Shown: positions 46,664-56,159, counted from the stretch's first letter. The stretch: DNA of 64,000 nt from an uncultured Bacteroidota bacterium (GCA_902587325.1 CACIKV010000002.1:1-64000); one strand, 5' to 3'. Made by a program: numbers and translations. The notes: a model not told the origin generated them from the letters alone.

Positions 46664-47971
46664 ATGGAAAATAATGAATTATATATTGGATTAGATATTG
46701 GAACTACCAAAATAGTTGCTATGATAGGAGTTGTAAATGAATATGAAAAATTAAAAATTGTAGGTATTGGTAAATCAAAAAGTTTGGGTGTTCACAGAGG
46801 AGTAGTTAATAATATAACTCAAACAATTCAATCAATTCAAGCTGCAGTTGAAGAAGCTGAGCTAAACTCAAATAATAAAATTGATAAGGTTGTTGTGGGT
46901 ATTGCTGGTCAACACATTAGGAGTCTTCAACATAGTGATTATGTCACCAGAGAAAACTCAGATCAAGTTATTTGCGAAGAGGATATCGATAAGTTAATAA
47001 ATCAGGTTTATAAGTTAGTTATGTTGCCTGGTGAAGAAATTATTCATGTTCTTCCTCAAGATTATAAAGTTGATGGTCAAGGTGAAATAAAGGAACCAAT
47101 TGGTATGTTTGGGTCGAGAGTAGAGGCAAACTTCCATGTAGTTGTTGGCCAAGTAAGTTCAATAAAAAACATAGCAAGATGTGTAAAAAGCTCAGGAATT
47201 AATTTTGAAGGTATTACACTTGAACCTTTAGCTTCTGCTGATGCAGTTTTAAGTTTTGAGGAAAAAGAAGCTGGGGTTGCATTGATTGATATAGGTGGAG
47301 GAACTACAGATTTAGCAATATTTAAGGATGGGATAATTCGCCATACAGCTGTAATACCCTTCGGAGGTAATATTATAACTGAAGATATTAAAGAAGGATG
47401 TTCTATAATTGAGAAACAAGCCGAGCTTTTAAAGATAAAGTTTGGTTCTGCTTGGCCTGGTGAAAATAAAGAAAATGAAATTGTATCAATACCAGGGTTG
47501 AGAGGACGAGAACCAAAAGAAATAACTCTTAAAAACTTATCAAAAATTATTAATGCTAGAATAATTGAGATAATAGAACAAGTATTTATTGAAATAAAAA
47601 ATTATGGACATGATGAACAAAAGAAAAAATTAATTGCAGGAATTGTTTTAACAGGTGGAGGAAGTCAGCTTAAACATTTAAAACAATGTGTTGAATTAGT
47701 TACAGGAATGGATACAAGATTAGGTCAGCCAAATGAGCATTTAGCTGGTAATAATTCAGTTGAAATTTCAAATCCAACTTTTGCAACTGCCGTAGGTTTA
47801 GTTATGAATTCATTAAATAGAAAAAAAAATAATAAAAAAATTAAACAGAAAGAAATTATTGAAAATAAAGTTAATGATTCAAATCAAGATAATATAAATA
47901 AAGATTTTTCAAAAACAGTTTTTGAAAAATTTACTGATAAAATAAAAAATTTTTTAGAAAACGCAGAATAA
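46664..47971 (+). CDS. ftsA: Cell division actin-like protein FtsA
   Basis: FtsA is an actin-like ATPase that ties FtsZ filaments to the membrane. The 435-residue protein has phosphate-1 (LYIGLDIGTTKIVAMIG), the SHS2/1C domain, phosphate-2 (VALIDIGGGTTDLAIFKDG), the adenosine motif (AGIVLTGGGSQLKHL), and FATAVGLV. The C-terminus is Lys/Asn-rich and ends in a short amphipathic segment (FEKFTDKIKNFLENAE) suited to membrane targeting. It lies 10 bp before ftsZ. Confidence 0.97.
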   Translation: MENNELYIGLDIGTTKIVAMIGVVNEYEKLKIVGIGKSKSLGVHRGVVNNITQTIQSIQAAVEEAELNSNNKIDKVVVGIAGQHIRSLQHSDYVTRENSDQVICEEDIDKLINQVYKLVMLPGEEIIHVLPQDYKVDGQGEIKEPIGMFGSRVEANFHVVVGQVSSIKNIARCVKSSGINFEGITLEPLASADAVLSFEEKEAGVALIDIGGGTTDLAIFKDGIIRHTAVIPFGGNIITEDIKEGCSIIEKQAELLKIKFGSAWPGENKENEIVSIPGLRGREPKEITLKNLSKIINARIIEIIEQVFIEIKNYGHDEQKKKLIAGIVLTGGGSQLKHLKQCVELVTGMDTRLGQPNEHLAGNNSVEISNPTFATAVGLVMNSLNRKKNNKKIKQKEIIENKVNDSNQDNINKDFSKTVFEKFTDKIKNFLENAE

Positions 47972-47981
47972 AATAACAACT

Positions 47982-49766
47982 ATGAATATAAATCAAGATT
48001 TTAATAATTTGACATTTGATTTACCAAAAAATCAAAGTAACGTAATAAAAGTAATTGGAATTGGTGGTGGCGGAAGCAATGCAATAAATCATATGTTTTC
48101 AAAGGGAATCAAAGGCGTAGATTACGTTGTATGTAATACTGATGCTCAAGCTTTAGAAAATAGTTTAGTCCCTAATAAAGTTCAGTTAGGAGTAAACTTA
48201 ACAGAGGGGATGGGTGCAGGTGCTGACCCTAATGTTGGAGAAAAAGCAGCAATAGAAAATCTTACTGAATTAAGAAAAATGCTTGAAAAAAATACAAAAA
48301 TGGTATTTATTACTGCAGGAATGGGAGGTGGAACTGGAACTGGTGCCGCCCCAATTATCTCAAAATTAGCTATGGAAATGGATATTTTAACAGTTGGAAT
48401 TGTAACAATGCCATTCATTTTTGAAGGAAAAGTTAGACAAAATCAAGCAAATAAAGGTTTAGAAAAACTGAAAAAAAATTGTGATTCATTGATAGTTGTA
48501 AATAATAATAAATTGAGAGATATATATGGTAACCTTGGAGTTAAAGAAGGTTTTTCTAAGGCTGATGAGGTTCTTGCAACAGCTGCTAAAGGGATTGCAG
48601 AAGTGATAACCCATCATTATACTCAAAATATTGATTTAAAAGATGCAAAAACAGTACTATCAAAAAGCGGTAGTGCAATAATGGGCTCAGCTGGATCCTC
48701 TGGCGATAAGAGAGCTATAAAAGCTGTTTCTAACGCTCTTGATTCTCCATTACTTAATGATAATAGGATTAAAGGTGCACAAAATGTATTACTACTAATT
48801 CTTTCAGGATCTAGTGAAGTTACAATTGATGAAATAGGTGTAATTAATGATTATATACAAGAAAAAGCTGGAAATAATGTTAATATTATTATGGGGATAG
48901 GTGAAGACCCTGAAACCATTGAAGAAATTTCAGTCACAGTTATAGCAACAGGTTTTGATATTAAATTACAAGATGAAATTATTCATATTGATCCCAAGAA
49001 AAAAATTCATTACTTAGAAAATGAGGGTGAAGTAATAGAAAAATTTGATAAGAACAAAAATAAAACGACTTTACAATTTGAAAATGCATCAGATTCTATT
49101 GATTTTAAAAATATAAATTTTAATTCTGAAAATATAAGTTATTTAGATACTAAAACTGAAACATTTGAACTTGACGACATAAAAGATTTAGACGTTGAAT
49201 TTGAGTCTGTTTCAATTGATAATTCCAATCTTGTTGATGAAAAAATCGAAGTTGACGTTAAGTCTATTGTTGTTAACGAACCTGAATTAATTAAATCTGA
49301 AATAAATGAATTAAATTTTCATAATACAGTTAGTTCCAATGATGACATAGTAGTTCATACTCTTGAAGATGACATTAATGATATCATAGTTATTGATCCA
49401 GTACAAATTATACCATACACTATGGTTGCAGATTCACAGTCTATTAAAGTTGCAGACGAGGTGAATTCAAGTCTAGAAAAAAATAAATCTAATGATGATT
49501 TAAATCCGTTCAACAATCCAATTGCTAAGGCTTTAGCTAAGAGAACTGAGGAAAGAAAAATTAAATTAAAAGAATTTAATTATAAATTTGCAAAGGCAAG
49601 GAGGGTTTTGGACATGGAGAAAGAACCAGCTTACAAAAGAGCTGGAATTGAATTAGAAAGCGATATTATCAGTAACGATATATCAGCTACAAAAATTGAA
49701 GAAGATAATGATGGAAATTTAGAGTTAAAATCAAATAACTCTTTCTTGCATGACAATGTTGATTAA
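47982..49766 (+). CDS. ftsZ: Cell division tubulin-like GTPase FtsZ
   Basis: FtsZ forms the cytokinetic ring. The 594-residue protein has the GTPase domain in residues 1-320 (IGIGGGGSNAINHM, the tubulin signature GMGGGTGTGAAP near 117, TVGIVTMPF, NNNKL) and the T7 region. A linker of roughly 220 residues, very acidic and rich in Asp/Asn/Ser, follows. A conserved C-terminal box (RVLDMEKEPAYKRAGIELE near 545-563) then precedes the end LHDNVD. At 594 residues it is far longer than the roughly 380-400 usual in proteobacteria; long linkers are common in Bacteroidota. Confidence 0.98.
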   Translation: MNINQDFNNLTFDLPKNQSNVIKVIGIGGGGSNAINHMFSKGIKGVDYVVCNTDAQALENSLVPNKVQLGVNLTEGMGAGADPNVGEKAAIENLTELRKMLEKNTKMVFITAGMGGGTGTGAAPIISKLAMEMDILTVGIVTMPFIFEGKVRQNQANKGLEKLKKNCDSLIVVNNNKLRDIYGNLGVKEGFSKADEVLATAAKGIAEVITHHYTQNIDLKDAKTVLSKSGSAIMGSAGSSGDKRAIKAVSNALDSPLLNDNRIKGAQNVLLLILSGSSEVTIDEIGVINDYIQEKAGNNVNIIMGIGEDPETIEEISVTVIATGFDIKLQDEIIHIDPKKKIHYLENEGEVIEKFDKNKNKTTLQFENASDSIDFKNINFNSENISYLDTKTETFELDDIKDLDVEFESVSIDNSNLVDEKIEVDVKSIVVNEPELIKSEINELNFHNTVSSNDDIVVHTLEDDINDIIVIDPVQIIPYTMVADSQSIKVADEVNSSLEKNKSNDDLNPFNNPIAKALAKRTEERKIKLKEFNYKFAKARRVLDMEKEPAYKRAGIELESDIISNDISATKIEEDNDGNLELKSNNSFLHDNVD

Positions 49767-49769
49767 ATT

Positions 49770-50219
49770 ATGAGTTTACTAAAAAAAATAGATAATGATA
49801 TTAAGTTTGCAATGAAATCTAAAGATGCTTTATCATTAGAATCTTTAAGAGCAGTCAAATCTTCAATTTTATTATTTAAAACTAAATCAGGATCTTCTAC
49901 TGATCTTTCAGATCAAGATGAAATAAAAATTTTACAAAAATTAGTTAAACAAAGAAAGGATAGTGCAGAAATTTATAAAAATCAAAATAGATTAGAACTC
50001 TGTGATACAGAATTAAATCAAGCAAGAATAATTGAATCTTATTTACCTAAGCAACTGTCGCCCTCTGAATTAAGTATAATTATTGATAAAATAATTATAA
50101 AATTAAATGCATCTAGTATGAAAGATATGGGAAAAGTCATGGGTTTAGCATCAAAGGAATTGTCTGGCAAATCTGATGGAAAAACCATTTCTGAAATTGT
50201 TAGAAAAAAATTGATGTAA
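49770..50219 (+). CDS. GatB/YqeY domain-containing protein
   Basis: The 149-residue protein matches the YqeY family, related to the tail domain of the GatB subunit of tRNA-dependent amidotransferase. Typical segments are LRAVKSSILLFKTK, ILQKLVKQRKDSAEIYKNQNR, ELNQARIIESYLPKQLS, and SMKDMGKVMGLASKELSGKSDGKTISEIVRK. Its function is unproven, although tRNA binding is suspected for the domain. It starts 3 bp after ftsZ and ends 3 bp before the tRNA gene, so it is probably the last protein gene of the dcw transcript. Confidence 0.92.
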   Translation: MSLLKKIDNDIKFAMKSKDALSLESLRAVKSSILLFKTKSGSSTDLSDQDEIKILQKLVKQRKDSAEIYKNQNRLELCDTELNQARIIESYLPKQLSPSELSIIIDKIIIKLNASSMKDMGKVMGLASKELSGKSDGKTISEIVRKKLM

Positions 50220-50222
50220 ATT

Positions 50223-50296
50223 GGCCAAGTAGTTCAACTGGATAGAACATCAGATTTCGGCTCTGAGGGTTGAGGGTTCGAATCCTTCCTTGGTCA
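50223..50296 (+). tRNA. tRNA-Arg (anticodon UCG)
   Basis: The cloverleaf folds by eye: acceptor GGCCAAG with CTTGGTC, D stem GTTC/GAAC, anticodon stem TCAGA/TCTGA around loop TTTCGGC (anticodon TCG), and T stem GAGGG/CCTTC around TTCGAAT. The discriminator base is A and CCA is not encoded. The last three bases are also the stop codon of the convergent MATE gene. Confidence 0.95.
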
Positions 50297-51658
50297 CTTT
50301 TTCTTAATTTCTTGATTACATTTTTTAAAAAATCTAATTGACAATAAGATTGATGCAATAGTAAGTCCCATTAAAAAACCAATCCAAACTCCAGAAGCTT
50401 TATGTTCAGTGTATAATCCTAAATATATCATAATAGGAATTCCGAAACAAACGTATGAAATAAAGCAAATTATTGATGGTATTTTAACATCTTGAATTCC
50501 TCTCAATGCCCCTTGAGCTACAATTTGGATACCATCAAAAATTTGAAAAAGAGCTACAATTATAAGTAATTTGGATGCAATATTTGCAGTTTCCATAACA
50601 TCATTATTATTAGCTTTTTCTAAATATAGCCATGGTAATAGGTCTGATGTCAATATAAATATTAAGGCAAATAAAATTTCAATTAATACAGTAATTAAAA
50701 AAATTGAAATTGCTATTCTTTTTAAATTTTTATAATCATTTAGGCCTTTTTGATTTCCAATTCTTATTGTTGCTGCAACACTGAATCCCAAAGCAACCAT
50801 AAATGTTAGAGTTGATAAATTTAATGCAATTTGATTAGCAGCTTGAAAATTAGTTCCAATTATTCCACACACCCATATTCCTGATATAAAAAATCCAACC
50901 TCAAACATCATTTGAAGTGCTGATGGGTAGCCAAGATCAATAATTTTTCTGATGTGTAATAATGAAAAATTTATTTCTGAAAAACTACCGATATACTTAC
51001 TAATATTATTATTAGTCTTTATTAGAATTAATATAATAATTATCATGAAAATTCTTGAAATTAATGTGCCAATTCCTGCTCCTACAAGCCCCATTTGTGG
51101 AAATCCTAGCTTTCCATAAATTAAAATATAATTAATTATAATATTAATAATATTTGCCATTAATGTAGAAATCATTGCAATTTTTGTAAATGATAAACCA
51201 TCAGAAAATTGTTTAAACGATTGAAAAATTACTAATGGAAATAATGAAATTGCAACCCAAGTTATGTATGGATATGCAAGTTCAACTACATTTTCAGGTT
51301 GCCCCATGTGGTATATAATCGGTTTGGACAATAGTACTATTAATGTTAAAATAAAACCTAAAATAGAACATGCAATTATCCCATTCGATAGAATCATTTT
51401 TGTTTTTTCTGTATTTTTTTTTGCATTGCTTTCAGCAATTAATGGGGTTATAGCTGTAGAAAATCCAATACCAAAGGACATGGCTAAAAAAATAAAACTA
51501 TTTCCAAGTGAAATTGCAGCTAATTGAGATGTTCCCAGTTTACCAACCATTATATTGTCGACAAATGCAACAAGCGTATGTCCAACCATTCCAATTATAA
51601 CAGGGTATGCTAGAAAGAAATTATATTTAAACTCTTTGAAATATATTGAAAGATTCAA
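50294..51658 (-). CDS. MATE family multidrug efflux transporter
   Basis: The 454-residue inner-membrane protein has 12 predicted helices in two halves, as in MATE/NorM transporters, which expel cationic compounds using Na+ or H+. Recognisable parts are YPVIIGMVGHTLVAFVDNIMVGKLGTSQLAAISLGNS, the equivalent ASIATRIGN-like VAATIRIGNQKG, and the repeat-2 region around GALRGIQDVKIPSIIC. It lies 1 bp after the PHP-domain gene on the minus strand and may be co-transcribed with it. Substrate unknown. Confidence 0.93.
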   Translation of the reverse strand: MNLSIYFKEFKYNFFLAYPVIIGMVGHTLVAFVDNIMVGKLGTSQLAAISLGNSFIFLAMSFGIGFSTAITPLIAESNAKKNTEKTKMILSNGIIACSILGFILTLIVLLSKPIIYHMGQPENVVELAYPYITWVAISLFPLVIFQSFKQFSDGLSFTKIAMISTLMANIINIIINYILIYGKLGFPQMGLVGAGIGTLISRIFMIIIILILIKTNNNISKYIGSFSEINFSLLHIRKIIDLGYPSALQMMFEVGFFISGIWVCGIIGTNFQAANQIALNLSTLTFMVALGFSVAATIRIGNQKGLNDYKNLKRIAISIFLITVLIEILFALIFILTSDLLPWLYLEKANNNDVMETANIASKLLIIVALFQIFDGIQIVAQGALRGIQDVKIPSIICFISYVCFGIPIMIYLGLYTEHKASGVWIGFLMGLTIASILLSIRFFKKCNQEIKKK

Positions 51659-51659
51659 A

Positions 51660-52796
51660 TTATATTTTAGATTTTATAGTAAGATATTTAGAAGTTTTTA
51701 AATTTGTTTTTGGACCAATTATATAATTTAAAAGTTCAAATTCTAAATTTATATGATCTTTAATTTCTTTTGTTTTAATATAAATTATTTTTCTCGACTT
51801 TGGTTTGAGTTCAATATACTTGTAATCATTATGAAATGTAAATTCACCAATATAGTTAAGATACATTGGAGCAACTGATTTATTAATTAATTCAACTTCT
51901 AAAATTTCTACTTTTCGATCTCTATAATTATAACCTTTAGCAACAATCTCAAAATTATTATTAATAACTTGATTTAAATTTTCATTTTTTCCAATTATAA
52001 TGTCCCTAAACCAAACAAAGGTTTTTCCATCAAAAAGCGCATTTTTGATTGATTCAATAGATCGACTCTCCGACATAATAAATGTTATAGGCCTATGGTA
52101 GCTTTCTTTTTCATTATTAAAATCCCATTCAATTAGTATATGTACATCACTGGTACCCATAATTGTTAAATTATTTTCTAGTGCAATCTTTAAAGCTTCC
52201 TCAGAAAATGTATCAAAGTTGACTACTTCAATACCATGAAGTAACTTCTCTTTTATTATTTTATTGTGAATTGGATCAAGTTTAGCAATTCCATCACTTC
52301 TGTTAGCTTCCCAATTTGGATGATTCCAAAAAACAAAAGCTTTCTGGTTATTAGCTTCTTTTATAGCATCCTCAAATTCTAATGGTTTTTGTTCACTATC
52401 AAAAAATTTATTTGCATCATTTATGAAAATAGCATTAAAATGTCCTGGAGGCATTGGTTTAGTTATTTCAGTACCATGTACAACGGCTAGAGGCTTACTA
52501 TTTACATAACCTCCTGCAATTTGAAATGATCTATTTCTATTTTTATGTGGAATATCACTTAAATGAGATTGATACTCAATATGCTCAGTCAATGAAATTA
52601 AATCAATGCTATCTCTCACTGCTTCATCGACTCTTAGTGTTGGCCAAACAACTCCATCTGAAAAAACAGTATGAATGTGTAAATCTGATGAAATATAATA
52701 GACATTTTTAGGGCTTTCAAAAAATGTTTTAACACCTTGAGAAAATATCATATTTGAGAAAATAAATAATATGATTACGCATTTTAAATTTTTCAT
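51660..52796 (-). CDS. Secreted PHP-domain phosphoesterase (Sb-PDE-like)
   Basis: The 378-residue protein has a signal peptide (MKNLKCVIILFIFSNMIFSQ) and a PHP domain with metal-ligand motifs SSDLHIHTVFSDG (near 38), LTEHIEY (near 72), HGTEIT, the NHPNW segment, and GTSDVH (near 216). The C-terminal 100 residues form a beta-rich domain like that following PHP in periplasmic phosphodiesterases of the Sb-PDE type. It probably hydrolyses an organic phosphate ester in the periplasm to release phosphate. The substrate is inferred only by family. It overlaps the glycosidase-like gene by 4 bp. Confidence 0.85.
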   Translation of the reverse strand: MKNLKCVIILFIFSNMIFSQGVKTFFESPKNVYYISSDLHIHTVFSDGVVWPTLRVDEAVRDSIDLISLTEHIEYQSHLSDIPHKNRNRSFQIAGGYVNSKPLAVVHGTEITKPMPPGHFNAIFINDANKFFDSEQKPLEFEDAIKEANNQKAFVFWNHPNWEANRSDGIAKLDPIHNKIIKEKLLHGIEVVNFDTFSEEALKIALENNLTIMGTSDVHILIEWDFNNEKESYHRPITFIMSESRSIESIKNALFDGKTFVWFRDIIIGKNENLNQVINNNFEIVAKGYNYRDRKVEILEVELINKSVAPMYLNYIGEFTFHNDYKYIELKPKSRKIIYIKTKEIKDHINLEFELLNYIIGPKTNLKTSKYLTIKSKI

Positions 52797-54433
52797 AGGC
52801 TAACAGTTTTTAATAATCTTTTTTTTATTCGCTTATATTTTTTTAGGCTTGTTGAATATGAAGTATAGTTTGTAAAAATTTTATCAATTATTTTTTTATG
52901 AAAATCAAAATCAATTTTTTTTAACATATCTAATAACTCATAATCTTCACATCCAATTCTGTGAGCTTCGAATCTGAGGGATGATAATGGTCCTTCTTCA
53001 CCGGGGTAAATAACATGAGTATCTCCTGCAGGAAGGAAATTATTTGGACCTGCAACTGGAGATGGATGTTTTATAACACTTTGATTAAAAGGGTCAGCTT
53101 TATATTGGTTTAAACCCCAATGTAAATAGCCCATAGTATTATACTTTGAACCACCCCAACCAAAATAAACTTGTCTAATTTTTTCCATATCTAGTGTTCT
53201 GTTTAGCCATTTACCACCAGGCACCAAACAGGTATAAACAAGTACTTTTTCACCCAACTTTTCTCTTGATCTAAAAAAATCTTCATTTTCTTGAAAATCA
53301 TTAATTATTGGACACCAAATATCAATTGCATTACCTAAGCTTTCTCTAGTATTAGTTGCTTCCATTATCTTAATTTTTGGATAGATTTTTTTGATTTGCA
53401 TTGAAACATCAGAATAGCATTTTGCATTAACTGATGTTGGCTCATCTGCAATGTGTTGTAACCATTGAGTTGTTAAATTATATTTTTCAGTAAAATTTTT
53501 GATTTTTTTAATGATAATTTCAATCTCATTTTTTCCCTCTTCAGTATAATAGCCTACATTTCTGAGTTTTGTGATAAGTTCAGGGTTTCCCCAATCATCA
53601 TTTTTACCTCTACCTAGTAGATGAGGGGACTCAAAATATTTAAAACCATATTTAAGAAAGACATTTACAAATGATATCATTTTTTCTTCATCTAAAAAAA
53701 TCTCACCATTTTTTAGATTAATTAATTCTCCAGGTATTTTAACACAATTCTGCCTGCCAGATGCCATTATTTTAGCGTATTTATCCAACATTGAATACCA
53801 TTCAGTACTCCACCTGTCAAGATTATGATATTCTTCCATTTTTGATAAATTAAACCAGTTAGTATAAAAGAAATTACTTGAATCTAGATTAGGTATTAAA
53901 GTATTGTAAATATTTATTTTAAGTTTTAAATTGTATTCTTTACCATTAATTGATATTTTAAAATTTAATTTGTGATTTTTTACAATTAAATCTTTTTCAA
54001 TTGGAATCTTAATGTTAATTAAACTAAATTTTGTTTTGGTAATTATGCTTTTGGAATTTAAAGGCTTGATGACCTCAAATACTTCAAAAGGTGCCCGCCT
54101 TATCACATGAGGGTTTATTAATCCTTTAAATTGTTCTGTCCTGCTATCCAATCCAGTATTTTGTTCAACAGGCACTGCAAGAACTTCACTTAGATCAACT
54201 TTATTGATTGTGGGGCTTTGATAATCAACTTCAACAATGGAGTTTAGATCAGAAAAAACTATTAGATTAACATTGACAGTGGTATTTAACGCTGTATCAA
54301 CAGCGTATGATTTTGGAAATTTAGTTTTATTAACATCAGGATAAACGGCATCTAAAACATTAGAAAAACCAACATCCTGAGCAATTGCTAAAAATGAAAA
54401 AAAAAATAGTATTGTAGTAAAAATATTTTTCAT
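52793..54433 (-). CDS. DUF4091 / GH123-like glycoside hydrolase, secreted
   Basis: The 546-residue protein starts with a signal peptide (MKNIFTTILFFFSFLAIAQ) and an N-terminal beta-sandwich part, then a TIM-barrel domain of the DUF4091/GH123 type. GH123 enzymes are beta-N-acetylgalactosaminidases that use an adjacent Asp-Glu pair with substrate assistance; the matching pair here is in QHIADEPTS (near residue 332). Also seen are YLHWGLNQYKADPF and LRFEAHRIGCEDYELLDML, the usual C-terminal landmarks. Substrate GalNAc is a family-level guess. It overlaps the PHP gene and is divergent from the DUF1080 lipoprotein. Confidence 0.85.
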   Translation of the reverse strand: MKNIFTTILFFFSFLAIAQDVGFSNVLDAVYPDVNKTKFPKSYAVDTALNTTVNVNLIVFSDLNSIVEVDYQSPTINKVDLSEVLAVPVEQNTGLDSRTEQFKGLINPHVIRRAPFEVFEVIKPLNSKSIITKTKFSLINIKIPIEKDLIVKNHKLNFKISINGKEYNLKLKINIYNTLIPNLDSSNFFYTNWFNLSKMEEYHNLDRWSTEWYSMLDKYAKIMASGRQNCVKIPGELINLKNGEIFLDEEKMISFVNVFLKYGFKYFESPHLLGRGKNDDWGNPELITKLRNVGYYTEEGKNEIEIIIKKIKNFTEKYNLTTQWLQHIADEPTSVNAKCYSDVSMQIKKIYPKIKIMEATNTRESLGNAIDIWCPIINDFQENEDFFRSREKLGEKVLVYTCLVPGGKWLNRTLDMEKIRQVYFGWGGSKYNTMGYLHWGLNQYKADPFNQSVIKHPSPVAGPNNFLPAGDTHVIYPGEEGPLSSLRFEAHRIGCEDYELLDMLKKIDFDFHKKIIDKIFTNYTSYSTSLKKYKRIKKRLLKTVSL

Positions 54434-54473
54434 TCAAATTTTCATTAATTTAAGAAAATTAAAACAGCTTATC

Positions 54474-55079
54474 ATGAAAAAATATTATTTATTATTCCCA
54501 CTGATAATTTTTTTATTTTCTTGCAATGAGGATAAAAAATTAGAAATTATTTCACTATTTAATGGTGAGAATTTAGATGGCTGGATAATTTATGGAACTG
54601 AAAAATGGTATGTTGAGGACAATGAGCTTGTTTGTGAAAGTGGTTCTGACGAACAGTACGGTTATCTGGGTACTAGTGAATATTATGATGACTTCATTCT
54701 TGAATTAAATTTTAAACAGGAAAATAATGGTAATAGTGGTGTGTTCTTTAGGTCAACTGTTGATGGTACAAAAGTTAAGGGATGGCAAGTTGAAGTTGCA
54801 CCACCTGGCTTTCACTCTGGGGGAATATATGAATCTTATGGTCGTGGATGGTTAATAAAGCCTGATGTGTCTAAAGATTCAGTTGTAAAGATGGGAGAGT
54901 GGAATAAGATGAAAATTAAAGTGATGGATGATGAGGTTACAACGTGGATAAATGATTTTGAAATGATTAAAATTCAAGATTCAATAATTGGTAAAGGATT
55001 AGGAGGTATTGCTTTACAAATTCATGATGGTGGTGGAATTAAGGTTAGGTGGAAAAATTTAAAGATTCAAAAGCTTTAG
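54474..55079 (+). CDS. DUF1080 (3-keto-disaccharide hydrolase family) lipoprotein
   Basis: The 201-residue protein has a lipoprotein signal (YLLFPLIIFLFSCNEDK, cysteine near residue 17) and one DUF1080 concanavalin-like domain: SLFNGENLDGWIIYGTEKWYVEDNELVCES, ILELNFKQENNGNSGVFFRS, KGWQVEVAPPG, and GGIALQIHDGGGIKVRWKNLKIQKL. Some members hydrolyse 3-keto-glycosides; others have no known activity. It is divergent from the GH123-like gene (40 bp between) and overlaps anmK end-to-end by 4 bp. It may act with its neighbours in sugar scavenging. Confidence 0.9.
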   Translation: MKKYYLLFPLIIFLFSCNEDKKLEIISLFNGENLDGWIIYGTEKWYVEDNELVCESGSDEQYGYLGTSEYYDDFILELNFKQENNGNSGVFFRSTVDGTKVKGWQVEVAPPGFHSGGIYESYGRGWLIKPDVSKDSVVKMGEWNKMKIKVMDDEVTTWINDFEMIKIQDSIIGKGLGGIALQIHDGGGIKVRWKNLKIQKL

Positions 55080-56128
55080 CCGTGAATGTCACCACTTGAA
55101 TGATCTTTAGAAGCTCCAGTAACACTGCTCAGACAGTTTACCTTGTTATTGACCTTTAAATAACCTAATAGAGCAAAAATTAAAGATTCTTTATAATTAA
55201 TAATTCTTTTGTTAGGAACTATAAAGTTTATTTTGGAATCAAGGTTTAGGGATTGGATTAAGTTTTTATTAAAAGTCCCTCCTCCAGTAAGTAAAACTTT
55301 AGATCCATCATTAATATTTCTCTTAATTTGAAAGCTAGCATGTTTAATAAATGTGGCGAGAATATCAACTTCTTTAATTTTATATTTTTCAATGATCGGA
55401 AAAATATTTTTTATAACAAATTCAAACCCCAAAGATTTTGGATACGTTTTTTTATAGTAGTTTAAATTATTTAATTCATTAAATAAATCTATATTGATTA
55501 TTCCTTTTTTTGATAATTTCCCATCAAGATCACATTCATATCTTAGCTTATTAGCGTAATGATTCAATACTGTATTTAGTGGACAGATATCATATGCAAA
55601 AATTTTACTTGAATCTTTTACAGATATATTTATAAAACCACCTAGATTTAAACAATACTTATAGTCATTAAAAAGTAATTTGTCACCAATTGGAACTAGT
55701 GGAGCGCCTTGACCGCCAAGCTTTACATCTTTTTCTCTAAAATTATTTACTGTTTTAACACCAGTGATTTTATTAATAATTTCTCCATTTCCAATTTGTA
55801 AGGTTTTGTTAAACTTGGGTTCATGAAAAACTGTATGTCCATGAGATGAAATCAAATCAGGTTTATCTAACTTATTCTTATTTATAAATTTTATAACATT
55901 TAATCCAATAAACTCACCAAGCTCTTTATCAATTTGCTTGATTTTATCTTTGTCCAGTTTGATAATACTTTTAAGCTTTGTTTTTAGGTTATAATCGTAA
56001 TCAATAGTATCACAATCAATAATTTCATAGTTAGAAGGATCATGATTATCAAACGAAACATAACAGATGTCAAGTCCATCAACAGAAGTACCACTCATTA
56101 ATCCAATAATTTTAATTGAATTGCTCAT
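55076..56128 (-). CDS. anmK: Anhydro-N-acetylmuramic acid kinase
   Basis: AnmK cleaves and phosphorylates 1,6-anhydro-MurNAc to MurNAc-6-phosphate in peptidoglycan recycling. The 350-residue protein has the ATP motif IGLMSGTSVDGLDICYV, the catalytic-base region ISSHGHTVFHEP, QIGNGEIINKITGVKTVNNFREKDVKLGGQGAPLVPIGD, LNLGGFINIS, DICPLNTVLNHYA, and the C-terminal LLTGGGTFNKNL. MurQ and NagZ partners are not adjacent. It is upstream of the DUF1080 gene in a tail-to-tail arrangement and follows rpe after 31 bp. Confidence 0.96.
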   Translation of the reverse strand: MSNSIKIIGLMSGTSVDGLDICYVSFDNHDPSNYEIIDCDTIDYDYNLKTKLKSIIKLDKDKIKQIDKELGEFIGLNVIKFINKNKLDKPDLISSHGHTVFHEPKFNKTLQIGNGEIINKITGVKTVNNFREKDVKLGGQGAPLVPIGDKLLFNDYKYCLNLGGFINISVKDSSKIFAYDICPLNTVLNHYANKLRYECDLDGKLSKKGIINIDLFNELNNLNYYKKTYPKSLGFEFVIKNIFPIIEKYKIKEVDILATFIKHASFQIKRNINDGSKVLLTGGGTFNKNLIQSLNLDSKINFIVPNKRIINYKESLIFALLGYLKVNNKVNCLSSVTGASKDHSSGDIHG

Positions 56129-56159
56129 TATTTTTTAATTTAAAAAAACTAAAGAAAAA

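Noticed and set aside
50294-56128. Mobile island at tRNA-Arg
   Set aside because: No integrase, transposase, or duplicated tRNA end was found; kept only as a low-interest inference.
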